Shown here: in pieces, positions 34,366 through 43,521 of the stretch
Layout of the letters: the number at the start of each line of letters is the position of its first letter
Numbering within the stretch: the first letter of the stretch is position 1
From: Sphingobacterium multivorum
GTDB taxonomy: Bacteria > Bacteroidota > Bacteroidia > Sphingobacteriales > Sphingobacteriaceae
Assembly: GCF_900457465.1 (NCBI RefSeq)
Contig: NZ_UAUU01000002.1
Location: 310,001-374,000, forward strand
Direction of reading: 5' to 3'
Length of the DNA: 64,000 nucleotides
Translations under genes and position numbers: made by a program
Notes under the pieces: generated by a model
Databases searched by the model: none
Told to the model about the DNA's origin: nothing
Seen by the model: only the letters and a program-made list of their open reading frames with translations

Positions 34366-36063
34366 TTAGTCTACATTATCATGTAGGAAAGAATTGTTCG
34401 GTCTAATTTCAGTATTTCCGTCTTCAAAGGAAAGTGTAAAACGAGACACCTGAGATTGCGAAGAATGCGGTGTATCTTCCAATGACATTTGTTTCCGCTT
34501 ATAAGCAGGCTCGTTTTCCAACTCATGTAGACCATTAGAAGATTTTAGTTTCATGCTCAATTCTTTAAGACGCAAGATGCGTTCTTTTGTACGAACCAGC
34601 TGATCTTCAAACGAAACTTGCTCTTCTTCTACCTGAGGGACTTCTACTTGCTCATTTGTTGTACTTGATGAAAATGTAGGTTTTTCCTCATATCCTGACG
34701 CAGAAGGAGCTGTGTAAGAATCAAACACTGTTGGCATCTGGAATTGAAACACTGACGGTGAGGTTTTCAATTGAAAATCACTATCTCCAAATGAAGTTTC
34801 CTCTTCATAACCACCATCAAAACCCAAATCATGACGTATTACTTGTGGTTCCTCAACAGCTACCTGTTGTTGTACCGCATTTCTGGGCGAAGTGAACAAG
34901 TCAGATTGCAAATTATTTGGAGTAGAAGTATTTGTAGAAGGTGCTGGTGTATCCACACGTTGAACCGGAGTTACGAAACTATTCGTAGCTGGAACTTCTC
35001 TTGGAGCTACCTGAGAAACAGGTTTGATAAAAGAATTAGCCGGTTCAGCAGTTAAGGGCATAGACACCTTTGTATTTTCACGTTCTTTATCACGTTCTTC
35101 AGATGTTTGAAAACCAGTGGCAATAATTGTTACTGACAATTCGTCTTCAAAATTCTCATCAATACAGTTACCCCAGATCAAATCTGCTGACAAACCAGCT
35201 TTTTCCTGAATGTAATCCGTAATGATCGCAACTTCATCCATAGTTACTTCTTTCGTTCCAGAAGTAATATTCAATAAAATATAGCGAGCACCTTCAATCT
35301 CATTGTCTTTCAACAATGGAGAAGCTAAGGCACCTTCCACTGCACGTAATGCACGATCTTCACCTTCGGCAACAGCATTTCCCATTATGGCAACACCACT
35401 ATCGTTCATAACAGTGCGAACATCTTTAAAATCGACGTTTACATAACCAGGGATAGTTATTATTTCGGCGATACCTTTTGCCGCGGTAGTCAATATATCA
35501 TCTGCTTTTGCAAAAGCCGCAGTCATCGTCAAATTACCAAAGATCTCACGAAGGCGGTCATTTGAGATCACAAGATAAGAGTCTACATATTTACGTAATT
35601 CCGAAAGTCCTTCCTCCGCTTGTGAACGACGGCGTTTACCTTCAAACGTAAAGGGCGTAGTTACAATCGCAACAGTTAAAATACCCAATTCTTTGGCAGC
35701 TTTCGCCAATACTGGACTAGCACCGGTACCAGTACCACCGCCCATACCAGCTGTAATAAACAACATCTTGGTATTGGTACCCAACATACGTTTGATATCT
35801 TCAATACTTTCGATCGCTGAATTTTCACCTACATCAGGATCTGCTCCTGCTCCCATTCCTTCGGTCAGACTTATCCCCAATTGAACTTTATTTGGGATCG
35901 GGCTCAATTCCAATGCTTGCGCATCAGTATTACACACGATAAAATCTACCCCACTAATTCCTTGTTTATACATGTGGTTTACGGCATTGCCACCACCACC
36001 ACCAACCCCAATAACCTTGATTATTGAAGATTGTTCTTTTAACATTTCAAACTGTATTGACAT
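34366..36063 (-). CDS. ftsZ: Cell division protein FtsZ
   Basis: FtsZ is the tubulin-like GTPase that forms the division ring. The 565-residue protein has the nucleotide loop VIGVGGGGGNAVNHM (18-31), the GGGTGTG signature (108-114) in AGMGGGTGTGASPVLAKAAKE, and the T7-loop region GVNVDF/KDVRTVM. The GTPase core ends near 325. A long disordered linker (about 330-545, rich in Pro/Thr/Ser/Gln) leads to a conserved tail NNSFLHDNVD. This long linker is usual in Bacteroidota. It is the last gene of the dcw cluster, separated from ftsA by 140 bases that hold DnaA-box-like repeats. Confidence 0.97.
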   Translation of the reverse strand: MSIQFEMLKEQSSIIKVIGVGGGGGNAVNHMYKQGISGVDFIVCNTDAQALELSPIPNKVQLGISLTEGMGAGADPDVGENSAIESIEDIKRMLGTNTKMLFITAGMGGGTGTGASPVLAKAAKELGILTVAIVTTPFTFEGKRRRSQAEEGLSELRKYVDSYLVISNDRLREIFGNLTMTAAFAKADDILTTAAKGIAEIITIPGYVNVDFKDVRTVMNDSGVAIMGNAVAEGEDRALRAVEGALASPLLKDNEIEGARYILLNITSGTKEVTMDEVAIITDYIQEKAGLSADLIWGNCIDENFEDELSVTIIATGFQTSEERDKERENTKVSMPLTAEPANSFIKPVSQVAPREVPATNSFVTPVQRVDTPAPSTNTSTPNNLQSDLFTSPRNAVQQQVAVEEPQVIRHDLGFDGGYEEETSFGDSDFQLKTSPSVFQFQMPTVFDSYTAPSASGYEEKPTFSSSTTNEQVEVPQVEEEQVSFEDQLVRTKERILRLKELSMKLKSSNGLHELENEPAYKRKQMSLEDTPHSSQSQVSRFTLSFEDGNTEIRPNNSFLHDNVD

Positions 36064-36150
36064 AACTTATCCCTATTTAACTTACAATGAAGATGATATC
36101 AAAACGAATCAAACCCACTATATGTAATGTAATAATAATATAATTTCAAC

Positions 36151-36205
36151 AAAAGTTTTCCACATTTGTTAAATTGTGGAAAACTTCAACTATTGTGGAA
36201 AACTT
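36151..36205. repeat. Three 12-bp AAGTTTTCCACA repeats between ftsA and ftsZ
   Basis: AAGTTTTCCACA at 36153-36164 and its exact inverse TGTGGAAAACTT at 36175-36186 and 36194-36205. The inverted pair is separated by 10 bases and the two direct copies by 19 bp. The core TTTTCCACA differs by one base from the DnaA box TTATCCACA. The last copy overlaps the ftsA stop codon. Confidence 0.7.
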
Positions 36206-37580
36206 ACTTCTTATCTAAAAAACTTGCGTCATCGATTTCATTACCGTCTTTGATAAAACGTTTGAACCATGACAATAATCCTTGCTCCTTTTGTTGCTGT
36301 TCAGAAACTTCTTTTGTTGTCACCGTAGCGGCCTGCACTTTTTTAGATGGGGCGTGCATTTCTCTCCGGCTATCTTCCTCTTCCTCGTGCGACTGGATTC
36401 CCTTGATCAACAAGCCGATACTTGTTGCATACAACGGACTTTTCAATTCTTCAAACAACGGTTTTGGTAAAACCTCATTCTTAGAAAGATATTCATTCGG
36501 AAATCCGATACGACAATCTATTCCAGTAATATATTCAACAAGTTGTACCAAATGTTTTAATTGAGCACCACCACCGGTAATCACAATACCACCGATCAGT
36601 TTATTTTCATATCCAGAAGATTTGATTTCATAATACACGTGCTCAATAATTTCCTCCATTCTAGCTTGGATGATATAAGCTAGGTTTTTAACAGAAATTT
36701 CTTTTGGTTCACGACCTTTTAATCCGGGCACGCAAATCACCTCATTTTCTTTGTTTTCATCAGCTAAAGCTGATCCAAAGCGAGTTTTCAACAATTCAGC
36801 TTGGGAACGCAAAACAGAACATCCCTGACGGATATCTTCTGTGACGATATTACCACCTAAAGGAATCACGGCTGTGTGACGAATAATTCCTTCATGGAAG
36901 ATGGCAACATCTGTGGTTCCACCACCGATATCTACTAATACAACACCAGCATTTTTTTCGTCTTCATCCAATACAGCTTCTGAAGACGCTAAAGGCTCGA
37001 GAATCAATTCAGCAACTTCCAGATTGGAATTATCAATACATTTTTTGATGTTTTTAATATCAGTTACACGTCCCGATATAATATGGAAATTTGCTTCAAT
37101 ACGACGCCCCGCCATACCGATAGGTTCGCGAATCCCCGGCTCGTTATCTACCGTAAATTCCTGTGGTAAAACATGTATAATTTCTTCTCCTGGAGGCAGT
37201 ACCAGTTTATACATATCAGAAATCAGTCGTTCGATATCGCGTCGAATGATTTCGTCGTCACCATCGGTTTTGGTAAATATTCCACGGTGTTGAATACTTT
37301 TGATGTGTTGGCCAGCAATTCCCACATTCACCACTTTAATATCCACATTGGACTGTGCTTCGGCTATCTCAACAGCCTCTAAAATACTTCCCACAGTTTT
37401 CTGGATATTAGCAACTACTCCGCGGCTTACACCGGCAGAGTCCGCTTTCCCCACACCTAATAATTCAATTTTGTTTCCTGAGCTACGTCTCCCAACCGTA
37501 ACACAAATTTTGGTAGTACCAATATCGAGTCCCACGATAATTGGGTTTTCTCTTTCAATTTCTGCTGCCTTTGAGTTCAT
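36204..37580 (-). CDS. ftsA: Cell division protein FtsA
   Basis: FtsA is the actin-like protein that anchors FtsZ to the membrane. The 458-residue protein starts PIIVGLDIGTTKICVTVGRR (phosphate 1 site), has the 1C-type region near 85-165, VVLVDIGGGTTDVAIFHEG (phosphate 2) and GIVITGGGAQLKHLVQLVEYI (adenosine site). The C-terminus GLLSWFKRFIKDG, an amphipathic helix followed by a 15-residue tail, would be the membrane anchor. It lies between ftsQ and ftsZ. Confidence 0.95.
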   Translation of the reverse strand: MNSKAAEIERENPIIVGLDIGTTKICVTVGRRSSGNKIELLGVGKADSAGVSRGVVANIQKTVGSILEAVEIAEAQSNVDIKVVNVGIAGQHIKSIQHRGIFTKTDGDDEIIRRDIERLISDMYKLVLPPGEEIIHVLPQEFTVDNEPGIREPIGMAGRRIEANFHIISGRVTDIKNIKKCIDNSNLEVAELILEPLASSEAVLDEDEKNAGVVLVDIGGGTTDVAIFHEGIIRHTAVIPLGGNIVTEDIRQGCSVLRSQAELLKTRFGSALADENKENEVICVPGLKGREPKEISVKNLAYIIQARMEEIIEHVYYEIKSSGYENKLIGGIVITGGGAQLKHLVQLVEYITGIDCRIGFPNEYLSKNEVLPKPLFEELKSPLYATSIGLLIKGIQSHEEEEDSRREMHAPSKKVQAATVTTKEVSEQQQKEQGLLSWFKRFIKDGNEIDDASFLDKK

Positions 37581-37605
37581 AATTTCCTGTATTGTTGCTG
37601 TATTA

Positions 37606-38442
37606 CTATAATGTATTATTTGCTACTTTTTTTGTTTGATCGCCTGAAAAACTCCAGTTTCCTCGTTTTTCACAGATGATCTGACCTCCATATTTCACAT
37701 TGACAACACCGTAAGCATTTATACCTACCTTTGGCATGATCTGCGCATAAAAGGTCTTTAATAATTCAAATTTTTGTTCCAATGAATCTGCCGATCCAAC
37801 AATTAATTGCTGTGTCCCTACACGAGGTACAAGTTCAATATCCTTATCCGAGTTCACATATATCTGCACAACCTGATTACTCCATAATTCGTCATTTTTG
37901 ATAAATTCAACGACCTTAACCAAATCTTTAACCAATGGTGTTGCTATGGTATCCAATGCTTCATTATATCCTTCTGCAATATTACCTGTAGCAACCATGA
38001 TGTGCGGTATATACTTCAACGTTGTCGGTATCTTCAATCCTTTGGGGTCTACATAAAATTCCTTGCCATTTTTGTTGATGATCCGCATGACAGCCTCGCG
38101 CTGATTAATGTTAATTCTGATCGTACCATCCATATCGGCATGTATACTGGCATCGGAAACATACGGTAATTTGCGCAAGGTTTTTTCAACCTTCTGAAAG
38201 GGGATTCCATTGACTTTCTTCCCCACGAAACTACCATAGTTCTGTTCGATCAATTTGGAGATATCAGCCTGATCAATAAAAGCTTCTGTGCCTTCAATGA
38301 CAATCTTAATATCTTTACAAACCTGCTGCTCATCACGTTTCCCAACAATACTCATAATCACGACGACGACTATTACGCCGATAAAAAACAGCGTAAAGTA
38401 GAGGACACGATTCCATTGTATGTTACGTAATTTTTTAAGCAT
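37606..38442 (-). CDS. ftsQ: Cell division protein FtsQ
   Basis: A 278-residue bitopic divisome protein. One membrane segment (about 13-33, LYFTLFFIGVIVVVVIMSIVG) is followed by a POTRA domain (about 44-115, IKIVIEGTEAFIDQADISKLI and LPYVSDASIHADMDGTIRINI) and the beta domain. Sequence similarity in this family is low, so position between murC and ftsA is the main support. Its start overlaps the murC end by eight bases. Confidence 0.88.
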   Translation of the reverse strand: MLKKLRNIQWNRVLYFTLFFIGVIVVVVIMSIVGKRDEQQVCKDIKIVIEGTEAFIDQADISKLIEQNYGSFVGKKVNGIPFQKVEKTLRKLPYVSDASIHADMDGTIRININQREAVMRIINKNGKEFYVDPKGLKIPTTLKYIPHIMVATGNIAEGYNEALDTIATPLVKDLVKVVEFIKNDELWSNQVVQIYVNSDKDIELVPRVGTQQLIVGSADSLEQKFELLKTFYAQIMPKVGINAYGVVNVKYGGQIICEKRGNWSFSGDQTKKVANNTL

Positions 38443-39790
38443 GCTCTAAAATCGCCTGTAACGGTTTAACCAATTTGTCAATATCACCTGCCCCAACTGT
38501 AACAATCAGTTCCGGCTTTTCATCGCGTGCGAATTCCAGGACTTCTTCTGCTGTTACAAGCTGTTTTTCCGTTGCCGTAATTTTATCCAATAACCAACTC
38601 GAATTGATCCCTTCAATGGGGAGCTCCCGTGCTGGATAAATTTCCATTAACAACAGCTTGTCAGCCATGGACAATACCTCGGCGAAACCATCCACAAAAT
38701 CCCGAGTACGCGTAAATAAATGCGGCTGAAAGACCACATTTAACTTTTTCGTAGGATACAATTTCCGCATCGAAGTTAAAAATGCACGCAGTTCCTCTGG
38801 ATGGTGCGCATAATCATCAATATACACCGCTCCAGGTTTACGGACAATATATTCAAACCTTCTTTTCACGCCTTTAAATGTCGTTAACGCTTTCTTAATA
38901 GCTTCGTCTGCAATTCCAAGTAAACGGGCTACCGCAATCGCAGCTACCGCGTTTTCAACATTGTGGATACCAGGGATACCCAAATGAATATCATCTATTC
39001 GTCCGTTGGTATCTTGGTAATCAAAAAAGAACTCTCCATCGCGTACATGCACATTGGAAGCATATGCATCAGCGATTTCATGGCCTGAATAACTTATTTG
39101 CCCCTCAAACTCGAGGCCTTTTTTTATAATACGTGTACCTCCTTCAACAACTTTATCCAAGAACATTTGGAAGGATTCAAGCAAATGGCTCCGATCGCCA
39201 TAAATGTCCAGATGATCCGCATCAGAAGAAGTTACTATTGCGATATTGGGGTGAAGCGTCAGGAATGAACGATCAAACTCATCAGCCTCAACCACAACTG
39301 TATTATTATTTCCATAAAGCACATTGGTACCGTAGTTAGAACTGATTCCACCCAAAAAGGCCGAACAGTCGTAGCCCGAATCTTTCAATACATGTGCCAC
39401 CATTGTAGAAGTTGTCGTTTTACCATGTGTACCAGCAACCGCTACTGTAAATCTACTTTCACTAATGATCCCCAAAACTTGAGATCGTTTATAGAGCGTA
39501 TGTCTTTGTGATTCAAAAAAAGCTTTAATCTTCGAATCTTTAGGAATAGCCGGTGTAAAAATGACTAATGTCTCCGTCGTAGGTACGTTAAAAATAGCAT
39601 CAATCGTGTTGATATCATCCTGATAGGAGATCGCGATCCCTTCCTTGACTAAGGTTTTAGTCAGCTCAGTTTCTGTACGGTCATATCCATTCACCTCACA
39701 GCCCAAATGCTTAAAATAGCGTGCAAGGCCACTCATGCCTATACCACCTATTCCGATCAAGTAAACTTGTTTTATTGCATCTAGATTCAT
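38435..39790 (-). CDS. murC: UDP-N-acetylmuramate--L-alanine ligase
   Basis: MurC adds L-Ala to UDP-MurNAc in the cytoplasm. The 451-residue protein has YLIGIGGIGMSGLARY (10-25, UDP site), the P-loop GTHGKTTT (120-127), the conserved EADEFDRSFL and the C-terminal YIDDYAHHPEELRA. I place the start at the ATG at 39790 (MNLDAIKQVYLIG), because the upstream codons overlap murG and do not belong to the family. It overlaps ftsQ by eight bases and follows murG by seven. Confidence 0.95.
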   Translation of the reverse strand: MNLDAIKQVYLIGIGGIGMSGLARYFKHLGCEVNGYDRTETELTKTLVKEGIAISYQDDINTIDAIFNVPTTETLVIFTPAIPKDSKIKAFFESQRHTLYKRSQVLGIISESRFTVAVAGTHGKTTTSTMVAHVLKDSGYDCSAFLGGISSNYGTNVLYGNNNTVVVEADEFDRSFLTLHPNIAIVTSSDADHLDIYGDRSHLLESFQMFLDKVVEGGTRIIKKGLEFEGQISYSGHEIADAYASNVHVRDGEFFFDYQDTNGRIDDIHLGIPGIHNVENAVAAIAVARLLGIADEAIKKALTTFKGVKRRFEYIVRKPGAVYIDDYAHHPEELRAFLTSMRKLYPTKKLNVVFQPHLFTRTRDFVDGFAEVLSMADKLLLMEIYPARELPIEGINSSWLLDKITATEKQLVTAEEVLEFARDEKPELIVTVGAGDIDKLVKPLQAILEHA

Positions 39791-39797
39791 ACTTCGT

Positions 39798-40901
39798 CTA
39801 TTTTTTTTTAACCAATTTATACACCTCCTCGGCAATCTGCACGTCAGCATTCAACTTACCGAGTTTTTTAATATTCCCACTTAATTGTGCGACATGAGCT
39901 GCGTCTTTTAATAAAGTTAAAGCAGCAGGTATTAAGTCTCTTTGTGCATCACTATCCTTCACCAGTAATGCAGCGCCTTTATTGACCAATGCCATTGCAT
40001 TTTTGGTCTGATGGTCTTCGGCCACATTGGGTGAAGGCACAAGGATAACAGGTTTTCCAATCACACAGAGCTCAGAGATGGTACCGGCTCCAGCACGGCT
40101 AATAATCAAATCTGCCGCAGCATAAGCATAATCCATGCGCTGAAGAAAGGCCAGCATCTTGATATTACCTGGAAGTTTACCTGTCAACTCCGCGTGTAGG
40201 TTTTCAACATAGAAACTACCGCATTGCCAAATCAGCTGCACTTCTTCCTCCTTTAGCTCATTCAGGTAAGCAACAACACTTTCATTTAATGTTTTAGCCC
40301 CCAAACTACCGCCAAGTACCAAAATTGTTTTTTTGTGTGGATCTAACGCAAAGAACGCTAAGGCCTCCTCTCTTTTTCCTGCTATCGCAATAGACTCGCG
40401 TCTTATTGGATTGCCGGTGAGCAATACTTTGTCCGCAGGAAAAAATTGCTCCATCCCCTCATAAGCCACACATATTTTTGCTGCCTTAGCACCAACTTTT
40501 TTGTTGGTTACACCAGCATAGGAATTCTGTTCTTGCACGACTGTTGGCACCTCCAGCTTATTGGCCATCATTAGCAATGGACCTGAAGCAAAACCACCTA
40601 CCCCTACAGCCACATCCGGTCTAAAATCCTTAATTATGCTTTTTGCTTTATTTAAACTTTTCATAAGCTTAAACGGCAAAAAGATATTCTTCCACAGCTG
40701 CTTTCTATTGATTCCCTGAATGTCGAGTCCAACAATCTTATATCCTGCTGCGGGCACTTTATCCATTTCCATCCGGCCATTGGCACCCACAAATAGAATT
40801 TCATTTGCAGGATCCATTGCCTTCAACGCATTTGCAATTGAAATCGCCGGAAAGATATGTCCTCCGGTTCCACCACCACTGATAATTACGCGAATTGCCA
40901 T
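39798..40901 (-). CDS. murG: Lipid II synthase MurG
   Basis: MurG transfers GlcNAc to lipid I to make lipid II at the inner face of the membrane. The 367-residue GT-B protein has ISGGGTGGHIFPA (7-19, lipid I loop), GVGGFASGPLL, LVLGGSLGAKTLNE and the donor-site block ISRAGAGTISELCVIGKPVILVPSP. Length is normal. It lies 13 bases after ftsW and seven before murC. Confidence 0.96.
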   Translation of the reverse strand: MAIRVIISGGGTGGHIFPAISIANALKAMDPANEILFVGANGRMEMDKVPAAGYKIVGLDIQGINRKQLWKNIFLPFKLMKSLNKAKSIIKDFRPDVAVGVGGFASGPLLMMANKLEVPTVVQEQNSYAGVTNKKVGAKAAKICVAYEGMEQFFPADKVLLTGNPIRRESIAIAGKREEALAFFALDPHKKTILVLGGSLGAKTLNESVVAYLNELKEEEVQLIWQCGSFYVENLHAELTGKLPGNIKMLAFLQRMDYAYAAADLIISRAGAGTISELCVIGKPVILVPSPNVAEDHQTKNAMALVNKGAALLVKDSDAQRDLIPAALTLLKDAAHVAQLSGNIKKLGKLNADVQIAEEVYKLVKKK

Positions 40902-40914
40902 GCTTAATTTATTA

Positions 40915-42114
40915 TTATGCAGGAATAGATCCTATAACCACTTTTTTCGGTTTAGGCTTTTCATCCAGCTCTTCTTTACCTTTTAATTCTTCAATATTTC
41001 TACTCACACTCAGGATGATTCCCAAGGCGACACTCGTAAATAAAATCGAGGTTCCTCCCATACTCACTAGTGGAAGCGGAACCCCCGTTACTGGTCCCAA
41101 TCCGACGGCAACAGCCATATTGGCCAAAGCCTGAATTGTCAAACTAAATCCCAAACCCGCAGCCAGAAAAGTACCAAAAGCTTTGGGACTCATCGTGACA
41201 ATACGTATACATCGATACATAAATGCCAAATACAGAAATAGCAGAATTACCCCCCCGACTGTTCCATATTCTTCAATGATAATCGCGTAAATAAAATCGG
41301 AATAAGGGTGCGGCAACACATTACGTTGCACACTATTTCCCGGTCCTTTTCCAAAAAGCCCACCAGTTGCTATAGCAATTTTCGCATTGTTTGCCTGATA
41401 ATTTTTATCATCCTGGAAGGATACCGTTTTATCCACTTTTTCAGTATGAAAAAAAGATTTTACCCGGCTGATATAAGTCGTTCTACGGGGACCAAAGAAG
41501 ATAACCATCATAAGGAGCACCCCTCCGCCACAACAAACAATGGCAATCTGCTTAAAACTAATCCGTCCGATCAAGAGCAATAAAACACTCACGCCAAACA
41601 GCATCAATGCGGTAGATAGATTGGCCAAGGCAATCAGAATAAACACACCACACACCGACCCCATAATGGGTAAGAACGATTTTTTCACATCTTTGATCTC
41701 TTCCTGCTTCCGGGATAACATCCTTGCAAGAAAGACGATAAGTGACAACTTTGCTAAATCCGATGTTTGAAAGGTCAAACCTATACCAGGGATAGTCAAC
41801 CAACGACTAGCTTCATTAACTTTACTTCCGAACAACAGCGTAAACAACAATAAAGGGATTGTAATACCCATCATTATTTTGGATATACCCGCATAATACC
41901 GATAATCTAACTTGTGAGAAAGATACATCAGGACAAAGCCTATGGCAATAATAGAGAAATGCTTTAACAGATACATTTCAGTCCCTTTCCCTTCTTTATA
42001 AGCCAAGGTACCCACCGAACTGTATACAGCCAAAAGTGACCATCCCGATAAGATAATCACAATGATCCATATCCATCGATCACCCTTCAATTTAGACATT
42101 ATATTCTGTAGCAT
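40915..42114 (-). CDS. ftsW: Lipid II polymerase FtsW (SEDS family)
   Basis: FtsW polymerises lipid II with FtsI at the division site. The 399-residue protein has about ten membrane segments; GSKVNEASRWLTIPGIGLTFQTSDLAKLSLIVFLARML and NLSTALMLFG are SEDS blocks, with the family Asp seen in other SEDS proteins in the DFIYAIIIEEYG region, and TGVPLPLVSMGGTSILF. The start at 42114 is supported by a full AGGAGG six bases upstream, unusual in this phylum. It lies 30 bases after murD and 13 before murG. Confidence 0.94.
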   Translation of the reverse strand: MLQNIMSKLKGDRWIWIIVIILSGWSLLAVYSSVGTLAYKEGKGTEMYLLKHFSIIAIGFVLMYLSHKLDYRYYAGISKIMMGITIPLLLFTLLFGSKVNEASRWLTIPGIGLTFQTSDLAKLSLIVFLARMLSRKQEEIKDVKKSFLPIMGSVCGVFILIALANLSTALMLFGVSVLLLLIGRISFKQIAIVCCGGGVLLMMVIFFGPRRTTYISRVKSFFHTEKVDKTVSFQDDKNYQANNAKIAIATGGLFGKGPGNSVQRNVLPHPYSDFIYAIIIEEYGTVGGVILLFLYLAFMYRCIRIVTMSPKAFGTFLAAGLGFSLTIQALANMAVAVGLGPVTGVPLPLVSMGGTSILFTSVALGIILSVSRNIEELKGKEELDEKPKPKKVVIGSIPA

Positions 42115-42120
42115 ATCCTT

Positions 42121-42126
42121 CCTCCT
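42121..42126 (-). promoter_or_regulatory. Full AGGAGG Shine-Dalgarno before ftsW
   Basis: On the minus strand AGGAGG lies six bases before the ATG. Most genes in this window have no such motif, so ftsW translation may be set differently from its neighbours. Confidence 0.65.
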
Positions 42127-42144
42127 CTTATTGGGTTACACCAT

Positions 42145-43521
42145 TTATAATTCCATTACAGCAGCCTTAAATTTATCGCCACGATCTTCATAATTCTTAA
42201 ACCAATCAAAACTAGCGCAAGCAGGAGACAATAAGACGGTGTCACCTTTTTGAGCTAAGTGGGACGACAATACCACGGCATCTTGCATGGAGGTACTGTT
42301 GACAATAATCTCCACATCTTGTTCAAATGCTTTATGAATTGCAGCCGTATCTTTTCCTAAACAAACGATAGCGCGCACCTTGTCTTTGACCAAATCAGCA
42401 AGCATACTGTAATCGTTTCCTTTATCCACGCCACCCAACAACAACACGATTGGTGTAGAGAAACTTTCCAAAGCATACCATACCGAATTTACATTCGTCG
42501 CCTTTGAATCGTTAATGTAATTTACACCGCCGATACAGGCTACATGTTCAAGGCGATGTGGAATATTCACATACGATCCCATACTTTCTTTCATCACTTG
42601 ATTTCTCAATTCCTGCACTTTCGCAATTAACCCAGAAGCCATGCTATTATAAATATTATGCTTCCCCTGCAATGACAATTCCTCAGCTCTCATAGTGAAT
42701 GTATCGTTATTTGGTGTATTAATAATTATTGTTTTGTTGGCATTTAAATAAGCCCCCAATTCAACAAGTTGTTCTTGTGTAAAAGGCAAATAGGTCCCTT
42801 TACTATGATGTCTTTCCAATCCTTTAACTGTTTCCGGATCGTCCAGGCAGTATATAAAATAATCCTTCTCCGTTTGATTCTGAATCATTCTGAATTTTGA
42901 ATCCACATAATTTTCCATTTTATGGTCATAGCGATCCAAATGATCAGGAGTAATATTCAGTATAACAGCAACATCTGCTCTAAAATGGTACATATCGTCC
43001 AGCATAAAGCTCGATATTTCCAATACATAGCAATCGAACTGTTCTTTAGCCACCTGCAATGCAAAGCTTTTCCCGATATTACCTGCCAATCCGACGTTTA
43101 AACCGCCATGCTTAAGCATTTCATAAGTCAACATCGTCGTCGTAGACTTTCCGTTTGACCCTGTAATACAGATTAACTTTGCATCCGTATATTGCGCCGC
43201 AAATTCAATTTCTGCAATCACAGGTATATTCTTTGCTCTCAATGCAACGACCAATGGTACGGTCGCTGGAATACCAGGGCTTTTTACAACCAGTGCAGCA
43301 TTCAAGATACGGCCTTCGTCATGTTGACCTTCTTCGAAAGCTATTCCCTCCGCTTTTAGTTGTTCCTTATAGTGGTCTGCAATAAGCCCTTTATCTGACA
43401 CAAATACATCAAATCCCTTTTCTTTCCCAAGAATCGCCGTTCCAACACCGCTTTCGCCTGCCCCTAAAATGACCAGACTTCCAGATTGAGGATAATATGT
43501 TGTTGCAATATTTGACATCAT
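42145..43521 (-). CDS. murD: UDP-N-acetylmuramoylalanine--D-glutamate ligase
   Basis: MurD adds D-Glu to UDP-MurNAc-L-Ala. The 458-residue protein has LVILGAGESGVGTAILGKEKGF (17-38), the P-loop GSNGKSTT (121-128), LDRYDHKMENYVDSKFRM and the closing INDSKATNVNSVWYALESF. Its ATG shares bases with the mraY stop (TAATG), so the two are translationally coupled. Confidence 0.96.
   Translation of the reverse strand: MMSNIATTYYPQSGSLVILGAGESGVGTAILGKEKGFDVFVSDKGLIADHYKEQLKAEGIAFEEGQHDEGRILNAALVVKSPGIPATVPLVVALRAKNIPVIAEIEFAAQYTDAKLICITGSNGKSTTTMLTYEMLKHGGLNVGLAGNIGKSFALQVAKEQFDCYVLEISSFMLDDMYHFRADVAVILNITPDHLDRYDHKMENYVDSKFRMIQNQTEKDYFIYCLDDPETVKGLERHHSKGTYLPFTQEQLVELGAYLNANKTIIINTPNNDTFTMRAEELSLQGKHNIYNSMASGLIAKVQELRNQVMKESMGSYVNIPHRLEHVACIGGVNYINDSKATNVNSVWYALESFSTPIVLLLGGVDKGNDYSMLADLVKDKVRAIVCLGKDTAAIHKAFEQDVEIIVNSTSMQDAVVLSSHLAQKGDTVLLSPACASFDWFKNYEDRGDKFKAAVMEL

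Noticed and set aside
36064..36205. Chromosomal origin in the ftsA-ftsZ gap
   Set aside because: DnaA-box-like motifs are present, but there is no AT-rich unwinding region of usual size and no dnaA nearby; 140 bp is too short.
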